Assembly: GCA_009746045.1 (NCBI GenBank)
Contig: RPFO01000119.1
Location: 27,501-91,500, forward strand
Length of the DNA stretch: 64,000 nucleotides
Origin: Mesostigma viride
Lineage: Eukaryota; Streptophyta; Mesostigmatophyceae; Mesostigmatales; Mesostigmataceae
Direction of reading: 5' to 3'
The first letter of the stretch is position 1. Each line of letters starts with the position of its first letter. The notes beneath the pieces are model-generated. The model saw only the letters and a list, made by a program, of their open reading frames with translations. It ran no database searches and was not told where the DNA came from. Made by a program: the position numbers and the translations under genes. Positions 11,282 to 21,635 of the stretch are shown one piece after another.

Positions 11282-12252
11282 ATGCCATGGTAACCGGAGA
11301 CGTCCGTCCTATAGTCAGCAAAATTGGTGCGAGAGGTCCCCAGTTCGATTCCGGTCGGATTCATTTGCAGATCGCGTTTTTCCGCGTTTTCCGCGGCCCA
11401 GCACTGAACGCAAATGGTTTTCACCTTTGCGGAGTGCCTGATCAGAATATACGCTTGGCTGATTTCGATAGTACCGGCTACGCCCCCTTCTACTAAAAAG
11501 AAGGATTCAGCCGTGTTCAGCCCGTCTCACGGTGCGAGACTGAACAAGTCTCGCGTGCAGACACGTGTGTAGTACTCCTACACACAGATCTCGAGTGATT
11601 TATCTAGTACCAAATCCGAAAGGCTTGCATCACTCCCCGGACAGGAGAACTTTTGCGGATGACTGTAGGTGTAAGTTGGCGATGCCATGGTAACCGGAGA
11701 CGTCCGTCCTATAGTCAGCAAAATTGGTGCGAGAGGTCCCCAGTTCGATTCCGGTCGGATTCATTTGCAGATCGCGTTTTTCCGCGTTTTCCGCGGCCCA
11801 GTACTGAACGCAAATGGTTTTCACCTTTGCGGAGTGCCTGATCAGAATATACGCTTGGCTGATTTCGATAGTACCGGCTACGCCCCCTTCTACTAAAAAG
11901 AAGGATTCAGCCGTGTTCAGCCCGTCTCACGGTGCGAGACTGAACAAGTCTCGCGTGCAGACACGTGTGTAGTACTCCTACACACAGATCTCGAGTGATT
12001 TATCTAGTACCAAATCCGAAAGGCTTGCATCACTCCCCGGACAGGAGAACTTTTGCGGATGACTGTAGGTGTAAGTTGGCGATGCCATGGTAACCGGAGA
12101 CGTCCGTCCTATAGTCAGCAAAATTGGTGCGAGAGGTCCCCAGTTCGATTCCGGTCGGATTCATTTGCAGATCGCGTTTTTCTGCGTTTTCCGCGGCCCA
12201 GCACTGAACGCAAATGGTTTTCACCTTTGCGGAGTGCCTGATCAGAGTATAT
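11282..12252 (+). mobile_element. SINE-like 400-bp unit (R400), 2.4 tandem copies
   Basis: The sequence starting GATGCCATGGTAACCGGAGA recurs at 11282, 11682 and 12082, an exact 400-bp period. Each unit contains AGTTCGATTCCGG, close to a tRNA B box, preceded by TATAGTCAGC, a weak A-box-like word. A separate copy at 15745-15816 plus 28942-29147 is flanked by the 10-bp direct repeat ATAGGACCTT, as expected of a retroposed element. Short open frames inside are not considered genes. Confidence 0.6.
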
Positions 12253-12381
12253 ACGTGAAGAATGCCCACATGGCAGAGCTTTTAAATAACCCATTGCCAC
12301 TCGCGGCTAGATAGATTCCTTCCACCCCCATCTAGTAATGCCTTCCCCCTAGCTAGGGATTTCTGCTCATGCGATGCAGAC
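12253..12381. other. Spacer, nothing recognised
   Basis: Short unique stretch between two repeat families. Confidence 0.4.
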
Positions 12382-13435
12382 TTTCTGAGCTATCTGCTCA
12401 TTTTATAGTTATGTTGCGGCGGGCTCAAAGGGGGCCGATCTGCCGCCTGTAGCGTAGCTTTACCGTACGTCACCTACACCATGTTAGGTGCTTGTTGTTA
12501 CTTAGGACTAGAGAGAGAAAAGGGACCGGCGGTGCGCCGGTACTAGTGCCTACTGGCAACCGTGCCCGCCCTTGATTGAGGGGGGCGCGGCGCCTTGAGA
12601 CATGTGCTTTGTTTTCCATTTTCACACCGTACTTAGAGTGGTGTGGTGAACGTAGGGAGGCCTTTTTGCAGCTTCGCAACTTGATCCCAGCATTTGCTGG
12701 CAAGGTCGGCTGGCCGAGCTATGGCGGCTGCGCTGAATGTAAGACGATGCTATCGGCCTCTCCGGGCGTGGAGAGGCCTGGAATAAAAGTCTTTATGATC
12801 GCCACCTACCGTTACAGGCCACGGTAATGGTTGTTAGGTGGGGGGCTCTACGATTTGAGTAAAAGGGTGTGATTTCCGGCGCTGGGCCCACTGACGATTC
12901 CCCTCTACCCCTGGGTGCGGCAAGCAGCTTCCTGACACTGGGGAAGCTGCGTTTTTAGTCGGACAACGTCAGGGAAGGAGCCATACAGGCCAGGGCCAGC
13001 GGCTACGGTGGAAAGAATCACAGGTGGAGGCGAATCTGCCTTAAACGTGGAGATGGCTAGCGTGGGGTGCCAGGGTAGCCCATAACTACCAGGAGCCTGA
13101 CAGCGGACCCGATTTTTCGGCCTGTGGCCAGACGGGAGTTTCGGGGAGGATGCGGGGCTGGAGCGAATCTTGGTGGGAGGAGCGCGCTATTCATAATTGC
13201 CCAGTTTTTCAGCAAAGGCAGCGGCTGCCGTGGGTCGGGGGGGGGTCCTGTCGGCATGGGTAGGTCGGCAGGCACTCTGTACCCTCTCGGCGCTCCGGCG
13301 AGCAGGCCCCTTCTGCCCTTGGCGATAAGGGAGAGGTGGGAAGCTGCGGAAAACCGTGGGTATTCATGCGCACCTACAAAAAATCTGACCAGTCAAGAAA
13401 TTCTACAGCGCCTGGCAAGCCTGGAAAAAAATTTT

Positions 13436-13540
13436 CCCCTCGCGGGGGGCGCGTGAAAACGGCAAAGGCAAAGCGGAGCCCGCCCAAAGGCGGCGGGCTC
13501 CGCTTTGCCTTTGCCGTTTTCACGCGCCCCCCACGAGGGG
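13436..13540. repeat. Near-perfect hairpin, 49-nt arms
   Basis: Arms 13436-13484 and 13492-13540 are reverse complements with one mismatch, around the 7-nt loop CAAAGGC. The stem includes GCAAAGCGGAGCCCGCC and its complement. Coding seems unlikely on either strand. Confidence 0.9.
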
Positions 13541-13628
13541 GGGTGCGTGTGGAACCCGGCAGTGCGGTCCGGCTTTGTTTTAAGAAAATGCATTATATAC
13601 CATAATAAAGCTCCACTCGGCTGCGGCT

Positions 13629-13671
13629 GCGCCAAGGCTCGTGACACCATGGCGATGGTGAGCCTTGGCGC
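13629..13671. repeat. Hairpin GCGCCAAGGCTC ... GAGCCTTGGCGC
   Basis: Twelve-base perfect outer arms and an inner ACCAT/ATGGT pair lie 90 bp downstream of the larger hairpin, in the part missing from the shortened copy of the repeat. Confidence 0.8.
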
Positions 13672-14207
13672 TAGGAGGTCCGCAGCCATCATTATCACCA
13701 CGATGGGGGTAATGGAGCCAGTGGCAGTGGCTCTACCCTCGGGAAATCCCAGCGGCTTTGCCGGTGGGCTGGTGATGGTGGTTGGGTGAGCTGGAGACGT
13801 TCCCAGGTGGCATAAGTCCTAAAGCGGCAGCACTGGGATGCGCCCCTCTAGGAAGGGGAACGCATGTGGCTCCGCCCTGCGTCCGCCGGGAGACCGTAGC
13901 GGCCACACGGGGGCGGGAAGGAGGGCATCATCATGCCAACAAGAGCCCAGCATTCCAAGTGGTTGCGTTCCTACCACCAGGGCTGGAAACGGCCTGGGTG
14001 GCCAGAGATGGGGATGTGGGACAAGATTGGACCAAGGGGGCATGTGCTGGGCCCCAGCATGGTGAACTGGCCTAACTTGACAATGACTTGTACAATGATT
14101 TTGAGGGTGTGGCTAGGCTCAACTGTTAAAGCCTGCACACACTTATTGTAATAAACTTGTTTCTCTGGTAGGAAGGCACTCCAATGGACCTTAGCTTCAG
14201 CACCTAT

Positions 14208-14716
14208 TTTCTGAGCTATCTGCTCATTTTATAGTTATGTTGCGGCGGGCTCAAAGGGGGCCGATCTGCCGCCTGTAGCGTAGCTTTACCGTACGTCACC
14301 TACACCATGTTAGGTGCTTGTTGTTACTTAGGACTAGAGAGAGAAAAGGGACCGGCGGTGCGCCGGTACTAGTGCCTACTGGCAACCGTGCCCGCCCTTG
14401 ATTGAGGGGGGCGCGGCGCCTTGAGACATGTGCTTTGTTTTCCATTTTCACACCGTACTTAGAGTGGTGTGGTGAACGTAGGGAGGCCTTTTTGCAGCTC
14501 CCACCCACCCACCCTCGCTGCTGTTGGGGACAAGATTGGACCAAGGGGGCATGTGCTGGGCCCCAGCATGGTGAACTGGCCTAACTTGACAATGACTTGT
14601 ACAATGATTTTGAGGGTGTGGCTAGGCTCAACTGTTAAAGCCTGCACACACTTATTGTAATAAACTTGTTTCTCTGGTAGGAAGGCACTCCAATGGACCT
14701 TAGCTTCAGCACCTAT
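14208..14716 (+). repeat. Internally deleted copy of the 1.8-kb repeat
   Basis: 14208-14500 repeats 12382-12672 and 14526-14716 repeats 14018-14207. The 1.35-kb middle is replaced by about 25 bp of CCCACCCACCCTCGCTGC-type sequence. It abuts the full copy head to tail without spacer. Confidence 0.85.
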
Positions 14717-15202
14717 GTCTATGTACGTATGTGACGTCTATGTGTGAGACAACTATTCCTGGACCCATGGATGTTCCTGGACCCATAAGTTGATTGGACC
14801 CATTAACTAAACACGTGACTGCGTCACGTGAGCATAAGTCCTCAGTGGGAGGGTCCGAAAGTGGGATGGAATGGATGATGCTAGCTATCTAGTTCCTAGT
14901 TACAGGGTTGTGGGCACCACGTGCGGCCCGGATCACTATGAATGCCATACCTGGACCCATGTTTGGGTAATGCAACCTAGACATCGCCATCGACCCCATA
15001 GTATGTAATTAATGAAGTGATCGGACAACTATGCCTGGACGCATGGCGATCCAACGCCGTGGAAGGACTAGGGTAGTTGTCGGAGAGGAAAGACACGAAG
15101 GCCGCAGGAGCCGCGTGGCTATCTCTAGGTAGACCTGTGCACATGAAGGGAGACATGCAGAGGGTAACAAGAAAGGTTGATAGGGAAAACACACATACAC
15201 AC
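14717..15202. other. No gene recognised
   Basis: Contains short recurrences of GGACCCAT and CCTGGACCCATG, and an ACACAC run just before the next repeat. No coding evidence. Confidence 0.4.
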
Positions 15203-15744
15203 ACATTGTCATCAGAAAGCAACAAACGTGAAAATGCTAGCTGCCCAAATCTGAGATTCCGCGGAACACAGAAAGTAAGAAAGCCTAGAAGCTACCAGCA
15301 AGGAATCGAACATAGGACCTTTGGCATGATTTCGCGGCTGTGTGAGTCTCCTGATCCGAAGGCATCTCACTTAATGTTTCGAAACAGCCCAACTGCGAAA
15401 AACCTCTTTACCGGAGAGGGGTGCCAATACGCCCGATATTGCTGAATCTATAGAAGATGACTCACCACTAGCTAGACCTAAGTGCGCAGGAGTACTACGC
15501 ACGGACCTACGCGATATTCTAGTATGGCCGAGGTAGGCAGGTTGACCATGGCTGGAATCTGGTTGTAGTGTGACGTGTAGAAACCTAGAGGACGTAGCCG
15601 AAACTAACTAATATCAACCGATCTTACATTGTCGTCAGAAAGCAACAAACGTGAAAACGCTAGCTGCCCAAATCTGAGATTCCGCGGAACACAGAAAGTA
15701 AGAAAGCCTAGAAGCTACCAGCAAGGAATCGAACATAGGACCTT
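15203..15744 (-). mobile_element. 423-bp dispersed repeat (R-A), one full and one partial copy
   Basis: ACATTGTC(A/G)TCAGAAAGC begins at 15203 and again at 15626, and a third fragment begins at 30892. On the minus strand the unit contains TGTTCGATTCCTTGC, close to a tRNA B box, suggesting a tRNA-derived repeat. The second copy is interrupted after ATAGGACCTT by R400; its remainder resumes at 29148 and runs to about 29933. Confidence 0.55.
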
Positions 15745-15816
15745 ATAGTACTCCTACACACAGATCTCGAGTGATTTATCTAGTACCAAATCCGAAAGGC
15801 TTGCATCACTCCCCGG
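15745..15816 (+). mobile_element. Left part of an R400 copy, split by the 13.1-kb element
   Basis: Matches the last part of the 400-bp unit up to CACTCCCCGG. The sequence continues at 28939 with CGGACAGGAGAAC, exactly as in the uninterrupted units at 11.6 and 12.0 kb. Confidence 0.85.
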
Positions 15817-15899
15817 GAGGGGATTCATAGGTGTTTGCTCAATTTCACAAGTCTTCAAATGAGTAAAAAAAAAATCTTTCAGATCTGAGGGTACCTAAA

Positions 15900-17911
15900 G
15901 CTGGACTGTTGCAGGCAGCATCTAGACCATGAAAATAGACCACCCACGAAAATTGGGCTCATTCTGAGCTCAAATGGTGACATGTGACAGCATACATGTG
16001 CAGTTTTTCGTCATTTCCCCCCTTTACTTACATGAAACAAATATGAATAGTGGACAAATGAACTCATTTCAGGCTGGATTCTTGCAGGCAGCATCTAGAC
16101 CATGAAAATAGACCACCCACAAAAATTGGGCTCATTCTGAGCTCAAATGGTGACATGTGACAGCATACATGTGCAGTTTTTCGTCATTTTCCCCCTTTAC
16201 TTACATGAAACAAATATGAATAGTGGACAAATGAACTCATTTCAGGCTGGATTCTTGCAGGCAGCATGTAGACCATGAAAATAGACCACCCACAAAAATT
16301 GGGCTCATTCTGAGCTCAAATGGTGACATGTGACAGCATACATGTGCAGTTTTTCGTCATTTTCCCCCTTTTCTTACATGAAACAAATATGAATAGTGGA
16401 CAAATGAACTCATTTCAGGCTGGATTCTTGCAGGCAGCATCTAGACCATGAAAATAGACCACCCACAAAAATTGGGCTCATTCTGAGCTCAAATGGTGAC
16501 ATGTGACAGCATACATGTGCAGTTTTTCGTCATTTTCCCCCTTTTCTGACATGAAACAAATATGAATAGTGAACAAATGAACTCATATCAGGCTGGATTC
16601 TTGCAGGCAGCATCTAGACCATGAAAATAGACCACCCACAAAAATTGGGCTCATTCTGAGCTCAAATGGTGACATGTGACAGCATACATGTGCAGTTTTT
16701 CGTCATTTTCCCCCTTTTCTTACATGAAACAAATATGAATAGTGGACAAATGAACTCATATCAGGCTGGATTCTTGCAGGCAGCATCTAGACCATGAAAA
16801 TAGACCACCCACAAAAATTGGGCTCATTCTGAGCTCAAATGGTGACATGTGACAGCATACATGTGCAGTTTTTCGTCATTTTCCCCCTTTTCTGACATGA
16901 AACAAATATGAATAGTGAACAAATGAACTCATATCAGGCTGGATTCTTGCAGGCAGCATTTATACCATGAAAATAGACCACCCACAAAAATTGGGCTCAT
17001 TATGAGCTCAAATGGTGACATGTGACAGCATACATGTGCAGTTTTTCGTCATTTTCCCCCTTTTCTTACATGAAACAAATATGAATAGTGAACAAATGAA
17101 CTCATTTCAGGCTGGATTCTTGCAAGCAGCATCTAGACCATGAAAATAGACCACCCACAAAAATTGGGCTCATTCTGAGCTCAAATGGTGACATGTGACA
17201 GTGTATAAATATGCAGCTTTTCGTCATTTGCACCGGTTTCTTACATGAAACAAATAGGAATCATGACCAAATGAACTCATATCGAGCTGCCAGGATTCTT
17301 GCAAGCAACATTTAAACCATAATACTACACCACCTACAAAAATTGGGCTCATTATGAGCTCAAATGGTGACATGTGACAGTATAAATATGCAGTTTTACG
17401 CCATTTTCATCGTTTTCTTACACGAAATAAATAGGAATCATGACCAAATGAGCTCATATCGAGCTGGATTCTTGCAAGCTACATTTAAACCATAATACTA
17501 GACCACCTACAAAAATTGGGCTCATTATGAGCTCAAATGGTGACATGTGACAGTATAAATATGCAACCTTTTGTCATTTGCACCGGTTTCTTACATGAAA
17601 CAAATAGGAATCATGAACCAATGAACTCATATCCAGCTGGATTCTTGCAAGCTACATTTAAACCATAATACTACACCACCTACAAAAATTGGGCTCATTA
17701 TGAGCTCAAATGGTGACATGTGACAGTATGAATATGCAGTTTTACGCCATTTGCACCGGTTTCTTACATGAAACAAATAGGAATCATGACCAAATGAACT
17801 CATATCAAGCTGGATTCAAGATTGCAAGCAACATTTAAACCATAATACTAGACCACCTACAAAAATTGGGCTCATTCGATCTGAGCTCAAATGGTGACAT
17901 GTGACAGTATA
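15900..17911 (+). repeat. 173-bp satellite, about 11-12 copies
   Basis: The unit from GGCTGGATTCTTGCAGGCAG repeats at 173 bp (16072, 16245, 16418 and on). Inner copies, from about 17.2 kb, are more diverged and AT-rich (ACATTTAAACCATAATAC). The same satellite appears inverted at 27.93-28.84 kb. Confidence 0.95.
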
Positions 17912-17912
17912 T

Positions 17913-18118
17913 GAAAAGAGACAACAAACGTGGACTGAAGCATTGGCACGCTGAGCCCCGTGCATGTCTGAGACCAGTTGTCTGAAAAGAGACAACAAAC
18001 GTGGCAGCATGGCACGCCGAGCCCCGTGCATGTCTGAGACCAGTTGTCTGAAAAGAGACAACAAACGTGGAAGCATGGCACGCCGAGCCCCGTGCATGTC
18101 TGAGACCAGTTGTCTGAA
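17913..18118 (+). repeat. 66-71 bp tandem repeat, three copies
   Basis: Copies begin GAAAAGAGACAACAAACGTG at 17913, 17984 and 18050, each ending AGACCAGTTGTCT. They sit between the satellite arm and the piggyBac-like element. Confidence 0.9.
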
Positions 18119-18177
18119 CTGAAACGTAAAAAGCGCGGATCCGCGTAAGGCGCGATGTCTACTGGCTCAGGACAGTA

Positions 18178-20788
18178 TATATATATTGTCCAATTACCCA
18201 GAGGCCTCAATTGAGGCTTTTTGGCTCAATTGAGGCCTTTTTCACCAAGGTCACCTGGGGACGGTCATTTTGGCGGGAAGGACCGGTCCTATGGGTCGTC
18301 CGGCCCCAGTGGCGCGAATCTGGTATATGTGCTGAGCGTCCCGACCCATTGGGGTCGACAGGGGTCGACGGTTACAAAAAGATATGTGAGGTGGAAAAGT
18401 ACCTATTTTTGTGAAAAATTGTGGTTTTCACGCAACGAGAGCGTGCAATTTCGTGGATGTGCGGCCATGGAGTCGTTCAGGAAAAACGACCGTGTGTCCA
18501 CTTTTGCACGAAATTTCGACGAGCCAGGGGCTCGTCGTGCAGATAAATGGTCCGTGCAGCTGGCCCGACGGCTAAAAGTGCCGGAAGTGGATTTGCAGAT
18601 TCACGGAACTGTGATAAGCGTAATTAGTGACAGTTCCGTGAAGGTGAGGTGGGACATAGACGGGGATGAGAATGTGATTGCCACCCGGCTGCTGCTCCCA
18701 TATAATGGGCCAGCGACCGGCGGACCCGAGGGGGGGATGTTGGGGCAGGCGCCGATGAACGGGCACTGGCTATATTGCAGGAGTCTGATGGGGAACCAGA
18801 GGATGAGGAGGAGGGGTTTTCTGACCCTGATGACTCCGATTCCGACGATGAGCGCGCGCGCGCGCCCGAGCTCTGGGCGCGCTTATACACGACGGCCGAT
18901 GGCGCAGACCCTCCCCCCGTCTTTATACCTCAATGGTCGACCATGCCAGCAACTGTCCGCATTGATGAGCGCTCGGCATTGTACCCGGACAACTTCAACA
19001 AGCCGTCTCTCAATGGCTTTCCCAACGCCGCCACCTCCAGTGCTGGCGCGTTTGTGCGCTTCATGGTGCCGGGGGTCGAGCAGTTTTGCGAGACCATGAC
19101 TGCCGCTGGCCGGGAGAAGGGGTACGGCGATGATTGGACAGTGACGGCGCCAGTTTTCTGGCAATTCATCGGCGTTCGGTGCCTCATGATGGCGTATCCT
19201 GCCGTAGGCGGCTACCGTGCGTACTGGGAGAAGGGTAAGGTCGTTGACTACAATTTCGGCCGCTTCATGACTCGCGCCCTCTTTGAGAAGCTCTCCTGGA
19301 CCTTCGCTTTTCCTGCCCATGACGAGGGCTCGGAGAGCGACCTTTTTGCAGGCGTGAGGAGGTGGTATGACACTGTCAATGCCCACCTGGCGGAGCGAAT
19401 TACCCCTGGCACGGTGGTCGTGTGCGACGAGTCGATGATCACCTGGCTGGGCAAGGGCATGCCGGGGCTGATGGTGGTGGCCCGCAAGCCCAAGCCCATC
19501 GGGCGTGAGCTGAAGACGGTGGGTGATGGCTGCTCCAAGATTCTCCTGGGCATGGAGATGCAGGAGGGCAAGGAGCACATGAAGGGGAAGGAGTTCAATG
19601 CACAGTGGGGCAACTCCACTGGCGTGGTACTTCGCCTTGTGAAGAACCTCTTCGGCACGGGCCGGGTGGTCATCGCTGACTCGTGGTTCGGCAGCGTGAA
19701 GACGGTGGTGGCGCTGAGGGAGCACGGCCTTTATGGCGTGCTGAACGTGAAGACTGGGCACCGCAACTTCCCCAAGGATGCCCTCTTTGCTGGGCTGAAG
19801 CGCCGCGGGGACCACGTGGCCTACACCGCGACGGCCACGCTGTCCGACGACACAACCATGAACATGTTTGCATGCGGCCACCAGTCCAAGCTGCCCTTGC
19901 TCTTGGCGGCATCCTGCTCCACCACCCTGCCCGGGAAGAACCAGGTGAAGAACTGGACCACCTCAGATGGTGTGCTGCACAACATCACAACCGCGCAGCC
20001 CAAGGTGGCCGAGCTCTACCGCAGCTACATGGGGGTGATTGACCACCACAATGCCCTGCGCCAGGGCGGGGTCGCAATGTCCGACATCTGGGGTACCAAG
20101 GACTCAGTTGTACGTGAGATTAGCGAGTCACTGTCAATGCTGATCACCAATGGCTTCTTTGCCATGCGCCAGTTTGTCCCCGGCTTCAACAAGTCGTACC
20201 GGGACTACCTCGTGGAGGCAGGGCTGGACCTAGTGGATAATGACCGCATTAGGGAGGCCAGGGCCACTGTGGCCACTCTGGAGCTGGGCGACGAGGCCCC
20301 CGATGGCCACACACTCAAAAAGATGGACTGCCAAAGTGGGTGCAGCCAGTGTGAGTACAAGGCATGGTTTTACTGCGTGCAGTGCACCGCGGCTAGCCAC
20401 CGCCGTGTCAACGTGTGTGCACCCTCAGGCAAGCATGGCAGGACCTGCTATGCTGACCATGTGTCGGGCAGGCCTCGCAAGGCCCGCAAGTCACGTTAAA
20501 TGCATAGGCAAGTCAGTACTAGTGCCATTTTCATGCATGTCTATATGGCCATGTTGAATTTATGGTGCCGCCGCAGCGACACCCTGTTTTATGAGGTCAT
20601 AATTTAATAGGTATTGGGGTGATATTACTGATGTTAAGGGCTGGGAGCCCCAAAACAATCATAATAATGGATGGCCTATGCTCATATATGGAATAAAGTT
20701 TGTTGGCTCATTGTAATTACGTGCAACACCATAATTACAAAAAGGCCTCAATTGAGGCCTTTTTCCAGGTAGATAGACAATATATATA
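18178..20788 (+). mobile_element. piggyBac-like element
   Basis: The transposase gene is bracketed by inverted sequences. TATATATATTGTC lies at 18178-18190 and, inverted, at 20776-20788. The self-complementary GGCCTCAATTGAGGC lies just inside both ends (18203, 20744). A TTAA target duplication, diagnostic of piggyBac, could not be placed, so the exact ends are uncertain. Confidence 0.6.
18467..20499 (+). pseudogene. piggyBac-like transposase (DDE_Tnp_1_7), one frameshift
   Basis: The N-terminal part opens at ATG 18467 and carries a small beta-barrel-like stretch ending VKVRWDIDGDENVIATRLL, resembling Tudor or chromo-barrel folds. Near 18731-18740, in a run of G, the frame must shift by one base to continue into an acidic linker and the catalytic domain (to 20499). 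The three expected acidic residues are visible in VVVCDESMI, VVIADSWFGSV and VIDHHNALRQ. The C-terminus has a piggyBac-type cysteine-rich segment (CSQCEYKAWFYCVQC). Length and order fit a full transposase of about 670 residues. The break may be real or a homopolymer error. It would cut and paste the surrounding inverted-repeat element. Confidence 0.85.
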
Positions 20789-20814
20789 AGTAACATTTAA
20801 ACTCAGCCCAGTTT

Positions 20815-21100
20815 TGACGTCATTTCCAACTGAAAAAATTATTAATTAAATAATTCATTGATAAAACACGCGCTCCTATTGGGGAGTCGCAGAGCACAAT
20901 AATACATGTTAAAGTGCTTTTCATCCCTGTATGTTGCACGCTGGGATCTAAAACTGAAAAATTTAAACTCACATCAATAAGGCTAGTCTGAGTCTGAGTC
21001 ATCAATTATGTGGGGAGGGCGGCGCTTGTGGCGCGGGGTCGCCTTCGCTTGCTTGCTAGCCGTGCCCCGGTGTGCGACCTGCTTCGATCCGAACGCACTC
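20815..21100. repeat. Diverged copy of the CCGTTGGGGAGTC repeat; no gene
   Basis: CTCCTATTGGGGAGTCGCAGAGCAC and the nearby AAGTGCTTTTCATCCCTGT recall the inverted-repeat ends at 30.73 and 31.5 kb. Flanks are AT-rich (ATTAATTAAATAATT). Confidence 0.5.
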
Positions 21101-21112
21101 TACTATCTCCGC

Positions 21113-21403
21113 CTAACCTCGCGCAGTCGAGTCGGGTGGCAGATTGGGTAACTCTACACCTGGGCATGCGCAAAGCGCAGCTCGCACCTCATCTAACCCT
21201 ACTATTTCATCGTCCCCGTCTGTGTAGAGCACATGGACCATGTTGTGCTCCTTATTAAACGCCGTCACATGGGCATGATACCGCTTCTCCCCTGAGTTTG
21301 GGCCTGAAAATATCTTGCATACCGGGGTCCCCACCAACCATTCCGGCTCGTGCACGTCCATGACATGCGATTTGAAAAGTGCCATCGCCGTCTTCTCCGC
21401 CAT
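21113..21403 (-). CDS. Tudor-like fragment, probable transposon remnant
   Basis: A 96-codon frame contains LVGTPVCKIFSGPNSGEKR followed by VHVLYTDGDDEIVGLDEV. The pattern G-x-V-x-K-x-F then V-x-Y-x-D-G-D-x-E resembles Tudor-like domains that algal transposases often carry near the N-terminus. It lies between the piggyBac-like gene and the LINE, on the opposite strand to the former. No further exons were found. It could equally be a short fragment of a host chromatin protein. Confidence 0.4.
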   Translation of the reverse strand: MAEKTAMALFKSHVMDVHEPEWLVGTPVCKIFSGPNSGEKRYHAHVTAFNKEHNMVHVLYTDGDDEIVGLDEVRAALCACPGVELPNLPPDSTARG

Positions 21404-21454
21404 CGCTGATTCCGTTTTCTGTGCTTATTCCGTTTTCCCACCCCTCATGTTTCG

Positions 21455-21541
21455 CGCACATACGAAAAGGACTAAAATTTCCTTGCTAACAGGTCGGTCT
21501 CGGCAATTCATCTTGCATTCACTGGAATTTCCGGTGAAATG
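21455..21541 (+). repeat. Isolated copy of the 109-bp satellite
   Basis: Matches the array at 26.75-27.78 kb (CTTGCTAACAGGTCGGTCTC). Copies on both sides of the LINE suggest that the LINE inserted into, or was captured by, this satellite. Confidence 0.85.
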
Positions 21542-21635
21542 GGTGTTAGTTTATTTCCATATAACAGTTAAGGTGACCCAGGTATGCCAAAAATAGCCTG
21601 AAATGCCTAGTTGTGCCTAAATTGGGGTGCCCGCA

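Larger units (their letters stand above)
12382..14207 (+). repeat. 1.8-kb repeat unit, full copy
   Basis: The unit starts TTTCTGAGCTATCTGCTC and ends TTAGCTTCAGCACCTAT, with AATAAA-like signals near its end (AATAAACTTG, 14150). A shortened copy follows directly at 14208. The interior has two strong hairpins (13436-13540 and 13629-13671) and no convincing coding sequence. It is probably a non-coding or non-autonomous element. Confidence 0.6.

Noticed and set aside
15203-15744. R-A repeats as LTRs of a retrovirus-like element
   Set aside because: Only 423 bp separates the repeat starts, there is no coding interior, and the pattern is a simple tandem of one and a quarter units.
18883-19881. 332-codon frame antisense to the transposase
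   Set aside because: The opposite strand has unmistakable piggyBac catalytic motifs.
18178-20788. piggyBac-like enzyme as mobiliser of the whole 13.1-kb element
   Set aside because: piggyBac makes TTAA duplications, whereas the outer element has CGG, and the transposase gene has its own inverted ends.
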